A DNA stretch of 14,609 nt from CAXSEF01 sp964236585. GTDB taxonomy: Bacteria > Pseudomonadota > Alphaproteobacteria > Acetobacterales > Acetobacteraceae. Each line of letters opens with the position of its first letter. Positions within the stretch are counted from its first letter, which is position 1. The DNA lies in assembly GCA_964236585.1 (NCBI GenBank), contig CAXSFE010000096.1, positions 1 to 14,609 of the forward strand, in the 5' to 3' direction. Made by a program: the position numbers and the translations under genes. The notes under the pieces are model-generated. The model worked only from the letters and a program-made list of their open reading frames with translations, was not told the DNA's origin and did no database searches. This document shows, one piece after another, positions 1 through 7,363 of this stretch.

Positions 1-45
1 GCCTTTGGCGGGGTCCAGGGGCAGAGCCCCTGGCCTTCCTTTTCC
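1..45. repeat. Partial copy of modular palindromic repeat (R1)
   Basis: This is the right-hand end of a repeat unit cut by the window edge. It has the repeat's GCCTTTGGCGGGGTCC spacer followed by a hairpin with arms CCAGGGGC (15-22) and GCCCCTGG (26-33) around the loop AGA. It ends in GGCCTTCC, matching the termini of the copies at 2079-2203 and 6215-6342. It lies directly upstream of the FUSC-family gene, so any promoter for that gene is inside the repeat or outside the window. Confidence 0.75.
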
Positions 46-55
46 GGTTTGTCCC

Positions 56-2077
56 ATGAGCCTCGCCTCCCTGCGCCGTCCCGGCGGCGATCTTGGCCGT
101 CTTCCGATCGGCTTCGACCTGCGCGGCCTCGACATCTCCGAGGGCGTCCGCGCCGCGCTGGCCTGCGCGATCGTCATCCTCGCCAACGAGTGGATCGGCT
201 GGCCGCCGCTCGTCTACATGGCGCTGGCGGCGAACCTCACGTGCTTCTGCGACGTGGGCGGCCCGATCCGCAGCCGGGTGCCGGGGCTGCTGGTCTTCAC
301 GGTGGTGGGTGCGGCGATCTGGGCCGCCTTCGGGATGCTGCGCCCGCTCGGCATCGCTGTCGTGGTGCCGCTGGGCTGCGCGGTGATCTTCTGCAACGCG
401 TATGCGCGGGTGTACGGCCTGGCGGCGGCGGCGATCGGCAACGTGCTCACCGTGGTGCTGGTGTTCGCGCTCGACGTGCCGCTGGCGCCGCACCGGGCGG
501 CGGTGATCGCGGCGATGTTCGTGGCGGGCGGGCTGTGGTGCACGCTGCTGACGCTGGTGATCTGGCGGCTGTACCCGGCGCGCCACGCCCGGCTTGCGGT
601 CGCGGAGGTGTGGCAGATGCTCGGCGAGCTGGCGGTCGATCTGCACGGGCTGGCGGGGCGCGAGGGCGTGGGGGTGGCGGAGTGGGAGGCGCATGCGCGG
701 GCGCACCGCCGTGCCGTGCGCGACGCGATCGAGCGGGCGCGGGTGCGGGTCATCGAGCTGGCGCGCGGGGGAGGCCAGGTCGGGCCGAGGGCGGCGCAGG
801 CCAGCGTGCGGCTGGAGACGGCGGATCAGCTGTTCGCGGCGCTGATCGCGCTGTCGGAGCTGCTGGAGCACACGCCGGCGCCGGCGCTGCGTGCCGCGGC
901 GGACGGGATGCTGCGGCCGCTGGAGTCGCTGCTGCTGTCCGTGGCGCGCGACATCCTGCACGAGCGCGACGAGCGGGGCACCGGCATGGACGACGCGATC
1001 GGCCGGATCGTGGCGGCGGGGCAGGGCGAGCCGGCGCTGCGCGGCATCGCGGGGGCGATCGGCGACCGGCTGCGCGTCATGCTCGCGGTGTCGGGGCCGC
1101 AGGGCGGTCAGCGATCGGGGGGCGTCCTGGGCAGCGAGGCCGCCGTGCCGCTGCGCGCGCGCATCCTCGGGCCGCTGCGCGACAACCTGAGCTGGCGCTC
1201 GGTGATGCTGCGCCACGCGGTGCGCACGGCGGTGATCTCGGCGCCGGCGCTGGCGGTCACGCTGTCGTACGAGACGACGTTCACCCACTGGCTGCCCTAC
1301 ACCGTGGTGCTGGTGATGCAGCCGTTCTTCGCGGCGACCTGGCAGCGGGCGCTGGAGCGGGTTGGGGGCACGGTGCTCGGCGCACTGCTGGGCGGGGGGC
1401 TGGCGATGGTGGCGCACACGCCGCTGGCGCTGGCGGCGCTGATGTTCCCGCTGTGCGTGGTGGGGTTCGCGGCGCGTCAGGTCAGCTACGGCGCCTACAT
1501 CGCGTGTCTCACGCCGCAGATCGTGGTGCTGGTGGAGCTGGTCGAGCCGGGGCACTCCAGCCTGGAGGTGGCGGCGATGCGCACGCTGTTCACGCTGGTC
1601 GGCGGGCTGATCGCGGTGGCGGGGAGCGTGCTGCTGTGGCCGAGCTGGGAGCCGGACCGGCTGCCGGACGAGGTGGTGCGCACGGTGCTCGCCCATGCAC
1701 GCTATGCCCGCGCGGCGCTGGGCGGGGCGGCGTCGTCGGCAGTGGGGGAGGCGCGGAGGGCGGCCGGGCTGGCGAGCAACAACCTGGAGGCCGCGATCGG
1801 GCGGGCGCTGCAGGAGCCCAGGCGGCGGCACCGCGACCGGGTGGAGGCGGCGATGGTCGTCGACGCGGCGCTGCGGCGGCTGTCGGGGCGGCTGATGGCG
1901 CTGCAGCACGAGCCGGATGCCGGCGAGCGGGACGGCTGGGGGCGGTGGGTCGGCGAGGCGCTGGACGCGGTGGCGGGGCGGCGGGAGGTGCCGCCGCGGC
2001 CGGGCAGGGGGTCGGAGTCGCTGCTGCGGATCGCACGACAGGTGGAGCTGGTGGAGGGGGCGCTGCGGCGGAGCTAG
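56..2077 (+). CDS. FUSC family membrane protein (fusaric-acid-resistance/YccS-like)
   Basis: A 673-aa inner-membrane protein with the duplicated FUSC layout. A hydrophobic block of about six helices (residues ~30-175) is followed by a soluble Ala/Arg-rich helical region (~180-375). A second hydrophobic block follows (~385-530), then a C-terminal cytoplasmic helical tail. The second block has the family-typical run beginning MQPFFAATWQRALERVGG (~421 on), ending in a glycine-rich GALLGG helix. FUSC proteins are thought to act in efflux of aromatic acids or other small compounds, often with an HlyD-like partner. No such partner is adjacent, so the substrate is unknown. The ATG at 56 is chosen because an upstream TTG start at 5 would translate the repeat. 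No good Shine-Dalgarno precedes the ATG. The stop codon TAG runs straight into the next repeat. The family call is firm and the exact role is not. Confidence 0.88.
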   Translation: MSLASLRRPGGDLGRLPIGFDLRGLDISEGVRAALACAIVILANEWIGWPPLVYMALAANLTCFCDVGGPIRSRVPGLLVFTVVGAAIWAAFGMLRPLGIAVVVPLGCAVIFCNAYARVYGLAAAAIGNVLTVVLVFALDVPLAPHRAAVIAAMFVAGGLWCTLLTLVIWRLYPARHARLAVAEVWQMLGELAVDLHGLAGREGVGVAEWEAHARAHRRAVRDAIERARVRVIELARGGGQVGPRAAQASVRLETADQLFAALIALSELLEHTPAPALRAAADGMLRPLESLLLSVARDILHERDERGTGMDDAIGRIVAAGQGEPALRGIAGAIGDRLRVMLAVSGPQGGQRSGGVLGSEAAVPLRARILGPLRDNLSWRSVMLRHAVRTAVISAPALAVTLSYETTFTHWLPYTVVLVMQPFFAATWQRALERVGGTVLGALLGGGLAMVAHTPLALAALMFPLCVVGFAARQVSYGAYIACLTPQIVVLVELVEPGHSSLEVAAMRTLFTLVGGLIAVAGSVLLWPSWEPDRLPDEVVRTVLAHARYARAALGGAASSAVGEARRAAGLASNNLEAAIGRALQEPRRRHRDRVEAAMVVDAALRRLSGRLMALQHEPDAGERDGWGRWVGEALDAVAGRREVPPRPGRGSESLLRIARQVELVEGALRRS

Positions 2078-2078
2078 G

Positions 2079-2203
2079 AAGGAAGGCCAGGGCTCTGCCC
2101 TGGACCCGCAAAGGGCCGGAGGCCCTTTGATCCCATCGCTTAAGTAGAGGGTTCCAAGGGCCCTGCCTTTGGCGGGGTCCGGGGGCAGGGCCCTTGGCCT
2201 TTC
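2079..2203. repeat. Modular palindromic repeat (R2), between convergent genes
   Basis: This 125-bp block fills the whole gap between the converging FUSC gene and ppa. Hairpins are CCAGGGC/GCCCTGG with loop TCT (2087-2103) and AAAGGGCC/GGCCCTTT with loop GGA (2110-2128). There is also a long 14-bp inverted pair beginning CCAAGGGCCCTGCC (2154-2167) and returning at 2184-2197. The centre contains CTTAAG. Both flanking stop codons (TAG on each strand) touch the repeat ends, as GAAGGAAGG on one side and GAAAGG on the other. It is a good candidate for a bidirectional terminator, although it lacks a U tract. Confidence 0.85.
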
Positions 2204-2725
2204 CTACTTCGCCTTTTCGATCCAGCGCAGGATTGCGGCCTCGGTCTTCTCCTTGTCCGCCCATCCCGTGACCTTGACCCACTTGCCGGGCTCCAGGTCC
2301 TTGTATCGGGTGAAGAAGTGCTCGATCGCCTTGACGGTGATCTCGGGCAGGTCGTCGATCGACTGGACGGTCTTCCACTGCGTGTGGATCTTGTCGTGGG
2401 GGACGCAGATGACCTTCTCGTCGCGGCCGGACTCGTCCTCCATCTCCAGCATGCCGATCGGGCGGCAGCGGATCACGGCGCCGGGCACCACGGCGGCGGG
2501 GGTGAGGACCAGGGCGTCCGCGGGGTCGCCGTCGTCGGCCAGGGTGCCGGGGATGAAGCCGTAGGCGGCGGGGTAGGCCATGGGCGTGAACAGGAAGCGG
2601 TCGACGAAGATCGCGCCGCTCTCCTTCTCGATCTCGTACTTCACCTGGGAGCCCTGCGGGATCTCGATCACGACGTTGAGGTCGTGCGGCGGGGCCTTGC
2701 CGGTGCTGATCTTGCTGACGTCCAC
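2204..2725 (-). CDS. ppa: Inorganic pyrophosphatase (family I, soluble)
   Basis: A 173-aa cytoplasmic enzyme that hydrolyses pyrophosphate to two phosphates using Mg2+, pulling biosynthetic reactions forward. The family I signature DGDPADA is at residues 65-71. With the GTG start used here, the residues line up number-for-number with the well-studied E. coli enzyme: K29, E31, R43, Y51, Y55, D65, D67, D70, D97, D102, K104, Y141 and K142. This supports both the function and the start. The GTG at 2725 has a strong GAGGAG Shine-Dalgarno 8 nt upstream. A longer reading from 2815 would run into the repeat and is rejected. The gene is monocistronic, with repeats on both sides. Confidence 0.97.
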   Translation of the reverse strand: MDVSKISTGKAPPHDLNVVIEIPQGSQVKYEIEKESGAIFVDRFLFTPMAYPAAYGFIPGTLADDGDPADALVLTPAAVVPGAVIRCRPIGMLEMEDESGRDEKVICVPHDKIHTQWKTVQSIDDLPEITVKAIEHFFTRYKDLEPGKWVKVTGWADKEKTEAAILRWIEKAK

Positions 2726-2753
2726 GGGGTGGGCTCCTCGGCTGTTGCGCCGG

Positions 2754-2783
2754 ACCGTAGCCATGGGGCGCGCGCTTTGCCAA
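2754..2783 (-). promoter_or_regulatory. Possible sigma-70-type promoter for ppa
   Basis: On the minus strand TTGGCA (2783-2778) and TACGGT (2759-2754) are separated by 18 nt. They lie about 30 nt upstream of the GTG start of ppa, between it and repeat R3. The -35 is good and the -10 is weak, as is common in high-GC alphaproteobacteria. Confidence 0.4.
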
Positions 2784-2787
2784 GGCG

Positions 2788-2934
2788 GGAAGCAAGGCCA
2801 GGGGCTCTGCCCCATGCTTCAAGCCGGGGACCTCGCCAAAGGCCGAGCCTTTGGTAACCTGGACTTAAGTGAGGCCGGTCCAGGGGCGGCTCGCCCCTGG
2901 CGGGTCTGGGCAGAGCCCAGGCTTGCTTGCTTCC
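2788..2934. repeat. Modular palindromic repeat (R3)
   Basis: A full unit with four stem-loops: GGGGC/GCCCC with loop TCT (2801-2813), CCAAAGGC/GCCTTTGG with loop CGA (2836-2854), CCAGGGGCG/CGCCCCTGG with loop GCT (2880-2900), and TGGGC/GCCCA with loop AGA further right. The centre is CTTAAG. It starts with GGAAGCAAGG and ends with GCTTGCTTGCTTCC, an inverted terminal pair. The right end overlaps the first base of the M3 peptidase stop codon. It lies between the peptidase and ppa on the same strand, where it could end peptidase transcription. Confidence 0.85.
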
Positions 2935-4598
2935 TAGACGCCGAGCACCGCCGCCGCCTCGCGCACGACGTCGGCGAGGGCGCCGTCCGCGAACGGGGAG
3001 ACGAGGCCGGCGCCGGCGACCAGCTCGCCGAACGGGGCGGCGCCGCCCTGGGCGCAGAGGGTGACGTAGCGGGCGAGGGCGGCCTGGGGGTCGTGGCGGG
3101 CCTGGGCCCAGAGCTGCATCGCGCAGCACAGGGCGAGGGTGTAGTCGATGTAGTAGAAGGGGCTGCCGAAGATGTGCGGCTTGGCCTGCCAGCGGCCGCC
3201 CATGGCGGGGTGGGCGAGGTTGCCGTAGTCGGTCCAGGGCAGGTAGCGGCGCTCCAGGCGCTGCCAGATCGCGTGGCGCTCGGCGGGGGTGGCGTCGGGG
3301 CGGGCGTAGACCTCGTGCTGGAAGTGGTCGACGCAGCAGCCGTAGGGCAGGAAGGCCAGGCTTGCGATCAGGTGCATGTGGCGGAAGCGGTCGGCGGCTC
3401 CGTCGCCGACGAGCAGGCCGATCTCGGGGTAGGCGAGGAACTCCAGGCCCATGGAGTTGATCTCGGCGGCCTCCATGGTCGGCCAGAGCAGGTCGATGCC
3501 GGGCTGGGCGCGGCTTTCCCAGTTCTGGAAGGCGTGGCCCATCTCGTGGGTGAAGACGTTCACGTCGGCCTGGGTGCCGTTGAAGTTGGCGAAGATGAAG
3601 GGGACGCCCGAGGTCGGGAACGAGGTGCAGAAGCCGCCGCCGGCCTTGCCCGCGCGGTTGTCGAGGTCGAGGAAGCCGCCCGCGACCATCATGCGGTAGA
3701 AGTCGCCGAGGCGGGGGTCGAGGCGGTCGAACATCGTCTGCGCCTGGGCGACGAGGAAGTCGTGGTCGCCGGCGGGGCCGGGGTTGCCGGCGGGGTCGAT
3801 CAGGGCCTCGTCCCAGAAGCGCAGGCGGTCCCAGCCCTGCTCGGCGCGTCGGCGCTCCAGGAGGCGGGAGACCAGGGGGACGACGTGCTCGACGACCTGG
3901 TCGCGGTAGCGGGCGACGTCGGCTGGGCCGTAGTCGACGCGGCGCATCTTGCGGTAGGCGAGGGGGGTGTAGGTCGCCTCGCCGAGCTTGAGGGCCATGC
4001 CGTGGCGGAGGTGGACGAGGCGGTCGTAGAGGGAGTCCAGCTCCGGCCGGTTGTCGGCGAAGAAGCCCCAGCGGGCCTGCTCGGCGCGGTGGCGGGTGTC
4101 GCGGTCGGCGCTCTCGGCGTGGGGGCCGAGGCCGGACAGGTTGAGGGTCTGGCCGTCGAGCGGGATCTGCGCGCCGGCGAGCAGCTCGGTGTAGCGGGCG
4201 GAGAGGCGGGCCTCCTCCTCCAGGTCGGCGGCGATCTCGGGGCGGAAGGTGGTGACGTCGCACTCCCACAGGCGCACGGCGTGGGCGCCGGCCAGGCGCT
4301 CCAGCGCGGCGCGGTCGCCGGCCAGGAGGCGCAGGCGGAGGGCGGTGTCGAGGCCGGTCGCCTCGGGCTGCAGGGAGTCGGCCTGCTCCCGGTCGGCGCG
4401 GCGCGCGGCGTCGGTGGTGTCCTGGGCGAAGCGGAGGTGGACGAGCGCGGTCCAGGTGTCGAAGCCGCGGCGGGCGGCGTCCCAGGCGGCCAGGGCCTGT
4501 GCGGTTTCGTCGGCGTCGAGCAGCGCGTGCACGGCGGCGTACTCGGCGGCGAGGGACTCGCGCGAGGGCACCGGGGCGTGGATGTCGGAGAAATGCAT
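2934..4598 (-). CDS. M3 family oligoendopeptidase (PepF-like zinc metallopeptidase)
   Basis: A 554-aa cytoplasmic zinc peptidase without a signal peptide, expected to cleave short peptides during protein turnover. The zinc site is HEMGH at residues 351-355 (ligands H351 and H355, catalytic E352). The third ligand is probably E379 in the AEINSMGLEF segment, 24 residues past H355, the spacing of M3B/PepF enzymes. The C-terminal half carries typical helical substrate-channel residues (GSPFYYIDYTLA). Its length is near that of PepF relatives (about 560-600 aa). The ATG at 4598 has an AGAGG 5-8 nt upstream. The ~390-nt gap upstream contains a three-site palindrome array that may control this gene. 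The substrate range and exact subfamily cannot be read from the sequence. Confidence 0.92.
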   Translation of the reverse strand: MHFSDIHAPVPSRESLAAEYAAVHALLDADETAQALAAWDAARRGFDTWTALVHLRFAQDTTDAARRADREQADSLQPEATGLDTALRLRLLAGDRAALERLAGAHAVRLWECDVTTFRPEIAADLEEEARLSARYTELLAGAQIPLDGQTLNLSGLGPHAESADRDTRHRAEQARWGFFADNRPELDSLYDRLVHLRHGMALKLGEATYTPLAYRKMRRVDYGPADVARYRDQVVEHVVPLVSRLLERRRAEQGWDRLRFWDEALIDPAGNPGPAGDHDFLVAQAQTMFDRLDPRLGDFYRMMVAGGFLDLDNRAGKAGGGFCTSFPTSGVPFIFANFNGTQADVNVFTHEMGHAFQNWESRAQPGIDLLWPTMEAAEINSMGLEFLAYPEIGLLVGDGAADRFRHMHLIASLAFLPYGCCVDHFQHEVYARPDATPAERHAIWQRLERRYLPWTDYGNLAHPAMGGRWQAKPHIFGSPFYYIDYTLALCCAMQLWAQARHDPQAALARYVTLCAQGGAAPFGELVAGAGLVSPFADGALADVVREAAAVLGV

Positions 4599-4712
4599 GC
4601 GACCTCTCGGGGGTGACAGCGGGGTGGCGGAGGGCTCGGGCGCGCCGGCCGGCTCCTGTGATCAGCGCCCTGCCGGCGGGGATCAAGGGGTGTTTCGCGG
4701 GGCGGTCGGGGG

Positions 4713-4796
4713 TGTCCTGCCGCGGAGGACAGACGTGTCCTGCGCGGCAGGACAGAACAGGGGGTGCGCAGGGGCGTTGTCCTGCGCGGCAGGACA
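4713..4796. promoter_or_regulatory. Array of three 19-bp palindromes (putative operators)
   Basis: Two identical sites, TGTCCTGCGCGGCAGGACA, occupy 4736-4754 and 4778-4796. They have 8-bp arms TGTCCTGC/GCAGGACA around a 3-nt centre. A diverged site with intact outer TGTCCT/AGGACA half-sites is at 4713-4731. Start-to-start spacing is 23 and 42 bp, close to 2 and 4 helical turns. The array lies 115-198 bp upstream of the M3 peptidase start. A weak candidate promoter is TTGATC (4686-4681), 17 nt, GATCAC (4663-4658) on the minus strand, just downstream of the array. The shape suits a dimeric winged-helix repressor or activator, but no regulator gene is adjacent. The motif is unlike the R1-R7 repeats in sequence and termini. 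Confidence 0.6.
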
Positions 4797-4883
4797 CGGT
4801 GGTCTCAATGGGTGGGAATGTCTGCACCGTGACACGAGCATTGTCGCGTCGGAGGTGACGGCTCCTGGGATGGGCTGCAAGGG

Positions 4884-4948
4884 ACAGGCAAGGCTGGGCT
4901 CTGCCCAGACCCGCCAGGGGCGAGCCGCCCCTGGACCGGCTTGACTCA
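4884..4948. repeat. Half-copy of modular palindromic repeat (R4)
   Basis: Only one half of the modular unit is present: a GGCAAGG end, then CTGGGC/GCCCAG with loop TCT (4894-4908), the usual ACCCG spacer, CCAGGGGCG/CGCCCCTGG with loop AGC (4914-4934), and the centre-like CTTGACTCA. The second half is missing. It sits just past the 3' end of the dioxygenase gene (stop at 4993) and may act as its terminator. Together with the palindrome array it accounts for most of the gap between the dioxygenase and the M3 peptidase. Confidence 0.8.
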
Positions 4949-4992
4949 GGAGAAAGGGGATCGGGCGGATCCCTGGACTCCGTCTTCGGGAC

Positions 4993-5931
4993 TCAGATCG
5001 GCTTCAGGCCGGCCTCGATCTCGCGGCGGCGGGGCTCGAGGAACGGCGGCAGGGCGAGGCGCTCGCCCAGGGTGGCCATCGGCTCGTCGGTGTCGAAGCC
5101 GGGGCCGTCCGTTGCGATCTCGAACAGGATGCCGGCAGGCTCGCGGAAGTAGAGGCTGCGGAAGTAGTGGCGGTCGATCGGGCCGCTCGACGGCACGCGC
5201 ATCGCGTGCAGGCGCTCGTTCCAGGCGCGATACTGTTCGGCGTCGGGCGTGCGGAAGGCGACGTGGTGCACGCCGCCTGCGCCCTGCTGCGCGCGCGGCA
5301 GGTGGGGCTCGACCGCGACGTGCAGCTCGGCGGCGGGGCCGCCCTCGCCCATGGCGAACACGTGGACGTCGGCGGCGTCGTGGCGGTAGCGGTGCGCGGC
5401 GCGCATGCCCATGACCTCGGTCAGGACCGCAGCCGTTGCGTCCAGGGCGGCCACGCTCAGGGTGATCGGGCCCAGGCCGCGGATCTGGTGGGCAGAGGGG
5501 ACAGGGCTGCGGTCCCAGGGGTGGGCCGGGCCTTCGCCGCCGTCGTCGACGAGGCTGAGGCGCTGGCCTTCGGGGTCCTCGAAGTCGAGGGTGAGGCGGC
5601 CGCAGCGTTCGGCGGGCGGCTGGTGGGTGACGCCGTGGGCGTCGAGGCGGTGCTGCCACCAGGCGAGGGTGTCGGCGCCGGCGACGCGGAGCGCGGTGCG
5701 GGAGACGGCGCCGGTGCCGCGGCGCTCGGGGGCGGCGGGCCAGTCGAAGAAGGTCACGTCGCTGCCGGGGGAGGCGAGGCCGTCGGCGTAGAACAGGTGG
5801 TAGGCCGAGACGTCGTCCTGGTTCACGGTGCGCTTGACGAGGCGCATGCCCAGCACGCCGGTGTAGAAGGCGTGGTTGGCGGAGGCGTGCGCGGTGATCG
5901 CGGTGAGGTGGTGCAGGCCGGTGAGCTGCAT
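4993..5931 (-). CDS. VOC-superfamily ring-cleaving dioxygenase (MhqO/MhqA-like)
   Basis: A 312-aa cytoplasmic protein of two vicinal-oxygen-chelate modules. Module 1 opens with GLHHLTAI (H7/H8) and has the FYTGVLGMRLVKRTVNQDD segment typical of the MhqO/YkcA-type ring-cleaving group. Module 2 starts near residue 153 (GLGPITLSV) and carries VHHVAF (H222/H223) and LFEIATDGPGF (E271). These supply the expected His and Glu metal ligands. Relatives include the Bacillus MhqO and MhqA proteins, linked to hydroquinone and quinone stress. The actual substrate here is unknown and a glyoxalase-type annotation is also common. The ATG at 5931 has an AAGGAG 6 nt upstream. No MarR-type regulator or azoreductase partner, often seen with this family, is present nearby. 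Confidence 0.88.
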   Translation of the reverse strand: MQLTGLHHLTAITAHASANHAFYTGVLGMRLVKRTVNQDDVSAYHLFYADGLASPGSDVTFFDWPAAPERRGTGAVSRTALRVAGADTLAWWQHRLDAHGVTHQPPAERCGRLTLDFEDPEGQRLSLVDDGGEGPAHPWDRSPVPSAHQIRGLGPITLSVAALDATAAVLTEVMGMRAAHRYRHDAADVHVFAMGEGGPAAELHVAVEPHLPRAQQGAGGVHHVAFRTPDAEQYRAWNERLHAMRVPSSGPIDRHYFRSLYFREPAGILFEIATDGPGFDTDEPMATLGERLALPPFLEPRRREIEAGLKPI

Positions 5932-6017
5932 GGGCCACTCCTTGGACCGGGCCGCGGCCCGGCGGAGCCGGCCTGCTGCGGCGGTGGCGGTCGGGGGAGA
6001 GGTCTACCGGGGCGGGG

Positions 6018-6093
6018 TGGTGGAGCCAAGCGGGGTCGAACCGCTGACCTCCTGAATGCCATTCAGGCGCTCTACCAACTGAGCTATGGCCCC
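6018..6093 (-). tRNA. tRNA-Ala (anticodon GGC)
   Basis: The minus strand folds as a complete 76-nt cloverleaf. The acceptor is GGGGCCA paired with TGGCTCC (one G-U), the D arm is GCTC/GAGC, and the anticodon stem is CCTGA/TCAGG with loop ATGGCAT (anticodon GGC). The TPsiC arm is AGCGG/CCGCT with TTCGACC. The discriminator is A and the CCA tail is genome-encoded (6018-6020). It decodes GCC and GCU alanine codons, which are very abundant in this GC-rich genome. Confidence 0.97.
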
Positions 6094-6111
6094 TTCCCCG
6101 CGGGGAGGCGG

Positions 6112-6141
6112 CTTATAGCCACGGGCCACCGGCGGGAGCAA
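6112..6141 (-). promoter_or_regulatory. Promoter of tRNA-Ala
   Basis: On the minus strand TTGCTC (6141-6136) and TATAAG (6117-6112) are spaced by 18 nt. The -10 lies 18 nt before the mature tRNA 5' end, which predicts a leader of about 12 nt. A GC-rich stretch CCCCGCGGGG lies between the -10 and the tRNA. Confidence 0.6.
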
Positions 6142-6214
6142 GGGGCCGCGTGACGATCCGCGAGAAAAGGCGGGCGAAAGGCAGGGCTGCAACGGCCGCC
6201 GGCGAGCACGCGCA

Positions 6215-6342
6215 GGAAGGAAGGCCAGGGGCCCTGCCCCTGGACCCCGCCAAAGGCCGAGCCTTTAAAAACTATACTTGAGTCACGGGATCAAAGGGTC
6301 CTCGGACCCTTTGCGGGTCTGGGCAGAGCCCAGCCTTGCTTT
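6215..6342. repeat. Modular palindromic repeat (R5), full unit
   Basis: A complete four-hairpin unit: CCAGGGGC/GCCCCTGG with loop CCT (6225-6243), AAAGGC/GCCTTT with loop CGA (6252-6266), CAAAGGGTCC/GGACCCTTTG with loop TC (6292-6313), and CTGGGC/GCCCAG with loop AGA (6319-6333). The centre is ACTTGAGTCA. It begins GGAAGGAAGG and ends CCTTGCTTT. It lies between the DUF3576 gene (ending at 6355) and the tRNA promoter on the same strand, so it probably insulates the tRNA from upstream transcription. Confidence 0.87.
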
Positions 6343-6354
6343 CTGACTTGGGCG

Positions 6355-6894
6355 CTAGGTGGCGTGCCCCGTCGCGTCGGCGCGCAGTTCGCGGGCGCGG
6401 GCGAGGACGCGGTTCTCGATCTCGCCGGTGGTGGTCGGGCTGACGGGGGCGTCGACCCAGCGGCCGCTGTCCTGGACCTGGCGGAACAGGGAGACGCGCA
6501 CGCCGTCGGCGCGGAGCTGGCGGCCGAGGATGTAGGCGGTGGCCTTGAAGCGCTCGCCGCTGGTCGTGGGGGGCGAGTACCAGTCGGTGATGATGACGCC
6601 GCCGAACGGGTCCGCGGAGGCGAGCGGCATGAAGCCCAGGGTGTCCAGCGCGCCGCGCCAGAGGTAGGCGTTGACGCCGATGCCGCTGCCCTGCTCTGCG
6701 TCGGGGCGGCCGGTCTTGCCGGTGCCGAAGGTCAGGCCGTTGGTGCCGAACAGCTTGCCCTGCGCCTGGTCCTTGTAGCGGTAGTCGTTGTACTCGTTCT
6801 CGGCGACGGGCCGGACGGTGGGTGCGTTGCTGCCGCAGGCGCCCAGCGCGAGCAGGCCGAGCAGAAGGGCGGAACGGAACGGCGGAGAGGTCAT
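6355..6894 (-). CDS. DUF3576 family lipoprotein
   Basis: A 179-aa protein with a lipoprotein signal peptide. The N terminus has Arg7, a hydrophobic run, and the lipobox L-G-A-C with the lipidated cysteine at residue 20, so it should be anchored in the envelope. The mature part carries the conserved core recognised as DUF3576, an alphaproteobacterial family: VNAYLWRGALDTLGFMPL, then SADPFGGVIITDWYSPP, then GERFKATAYILGRQLRADGVRVSLFRQ. No biochemical role is established for the family. The ATG at 6894 is chosen because it gives a clean signal peptide, with AAAGGG a few nt upstream. Longer readings to 7176 run into the AT-rich repeat. It is a single gene, flanked by repeats on both sides. Confidence 0.9.
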   Translation of the reverse strand: MTSPPFRSALLLGLLALGACGSNAPTVRPVAENEYNDYRYKDQAQGKLFGTNGLTFGTGKTGRPDAEQGSGIGVNAYLWRGALDTLGFMPLASADPFGGVIITDWYSPPTTSGERFKATAYILGRQLRADGVRVSLFRQVQDSGRWVDAPVSPTTTGEIENRVLARARELRADATGHAT

Positions 6895-7115
6895 GGCGGC
6901 CCTTTGTCGCGGGGCACCACACGCCCCCGTGTTGGCGCGATGTCTAGACCGCCGTCGGCGGTGCGCCAAGCCGGGGATACGCTCGGGGGACTGGCGGTGG
7001 ATGCAGCGGCACCGCGGCAGGGGGGCCGGCGACCCGCGTGGATGGCGCGGGCGCGGGTCGTGCCCCACGGTTTGGGGGCTGTTGTCGATCCGGGGGCGCC
7101 TTGCCGGTCCCATGA

Positions 7116-7250
7116 GGAAGCAAGAACCTTCTTTTTCTGAAGAAAAAGAAGCAAAAAGACTTTGCCCGTGGGTCATGGACGCGCCGCCGGGCCCGGACTC
7201 CTATGGGCAGAAGTTCTTTGGTTCTTTCTTTCAAGAAAGAACATGCTTCC
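7116..7250. repeat. AT-rich double-hairpin element, copy 1
   Basis: A 135-bp element bounded by the inverted 7-mers GGAAGCA (7116-7122) and TGCTTCC (7244-7250). It contains two perfect AT-rich hairpins. The first has 11-bp arms starting CTTCTTTTTCT (7128-7138 with 7141-7151). The second has 10-bp arms GTTCTTTCTT/AAGAAAGAAC (7221-7230 with 7233-7242). The middle is GC-rich. A copy in reverse orientation lies at 12642-12774. Its AT content is very unlike its surroundings. The rest of the 469-bp gap between the DUF3576 gene and the porin (6895-7115 and 7251-7312) holds no gene or clear signal. Confidence 0.85.
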
Positions 7251-7312
7251 TGCCTGCTGTCGCGTGGGGACGGAGCCGGATTGTGCGTGACTGCCCCTGA
7301 GACGCAGGCGGG

Positions 7313-7332
7313 GCGGTGGATCGCTCCACCGC
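7313..7332 (-). terminator. Stem-loop after the porin gene
   Basis: A perfect hairpin with 8-bp arms GCGGTGGA (7313-7320) and TCCACCGC (7325-7332) and a 4-nt loop lies about 32 nt past the porin stop codon. No U tract follows on the minus strand, so it may protect the mRNA 3' end or be a weak or Rho-assisted terminator. Confidence 0.5.
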
Positions 7333-7363
7333 TCCGCGGGACGTCGCTCGGCAGGCCGGGCGG

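Noticed and set aside
5..55. TTG start at position 5 for the FUSC-family protein
   Set aside because: It would translate the palindromic repeat as a leader. The ATG at 56 gives a normal N terminus.
4713..4796. CRISPR-like repeats
   Set aside because: Only three short palindromic units with unequal spacers (4 and 23 bp) and no cas genes, so an operator array is the better reading.
2668..4827. Long minus-strand open frame (719 codons) overlapping the M3 peptidase, and long frames opposite it
   Set aside because: The translation is Arg/Pro/Ala-rich without domains. It is a high-GC shadow of the peptidase gene, whose frame shows a full HExxH enzyme.
4683..4880. Short minus-strand frame with repeated C-P-A-A-Q-D peptides
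   Set aside because: The peptide repeats are only the translation of the three DNA palindromes. There is no ribosome site or conserved protein feature.
7116..7250. A complete insertion sequence or MITE with target duplication
   Set aside because: Short inverted ends are present, but no flanking direct repeat or transposase was seen, so only 'repeat' is called.
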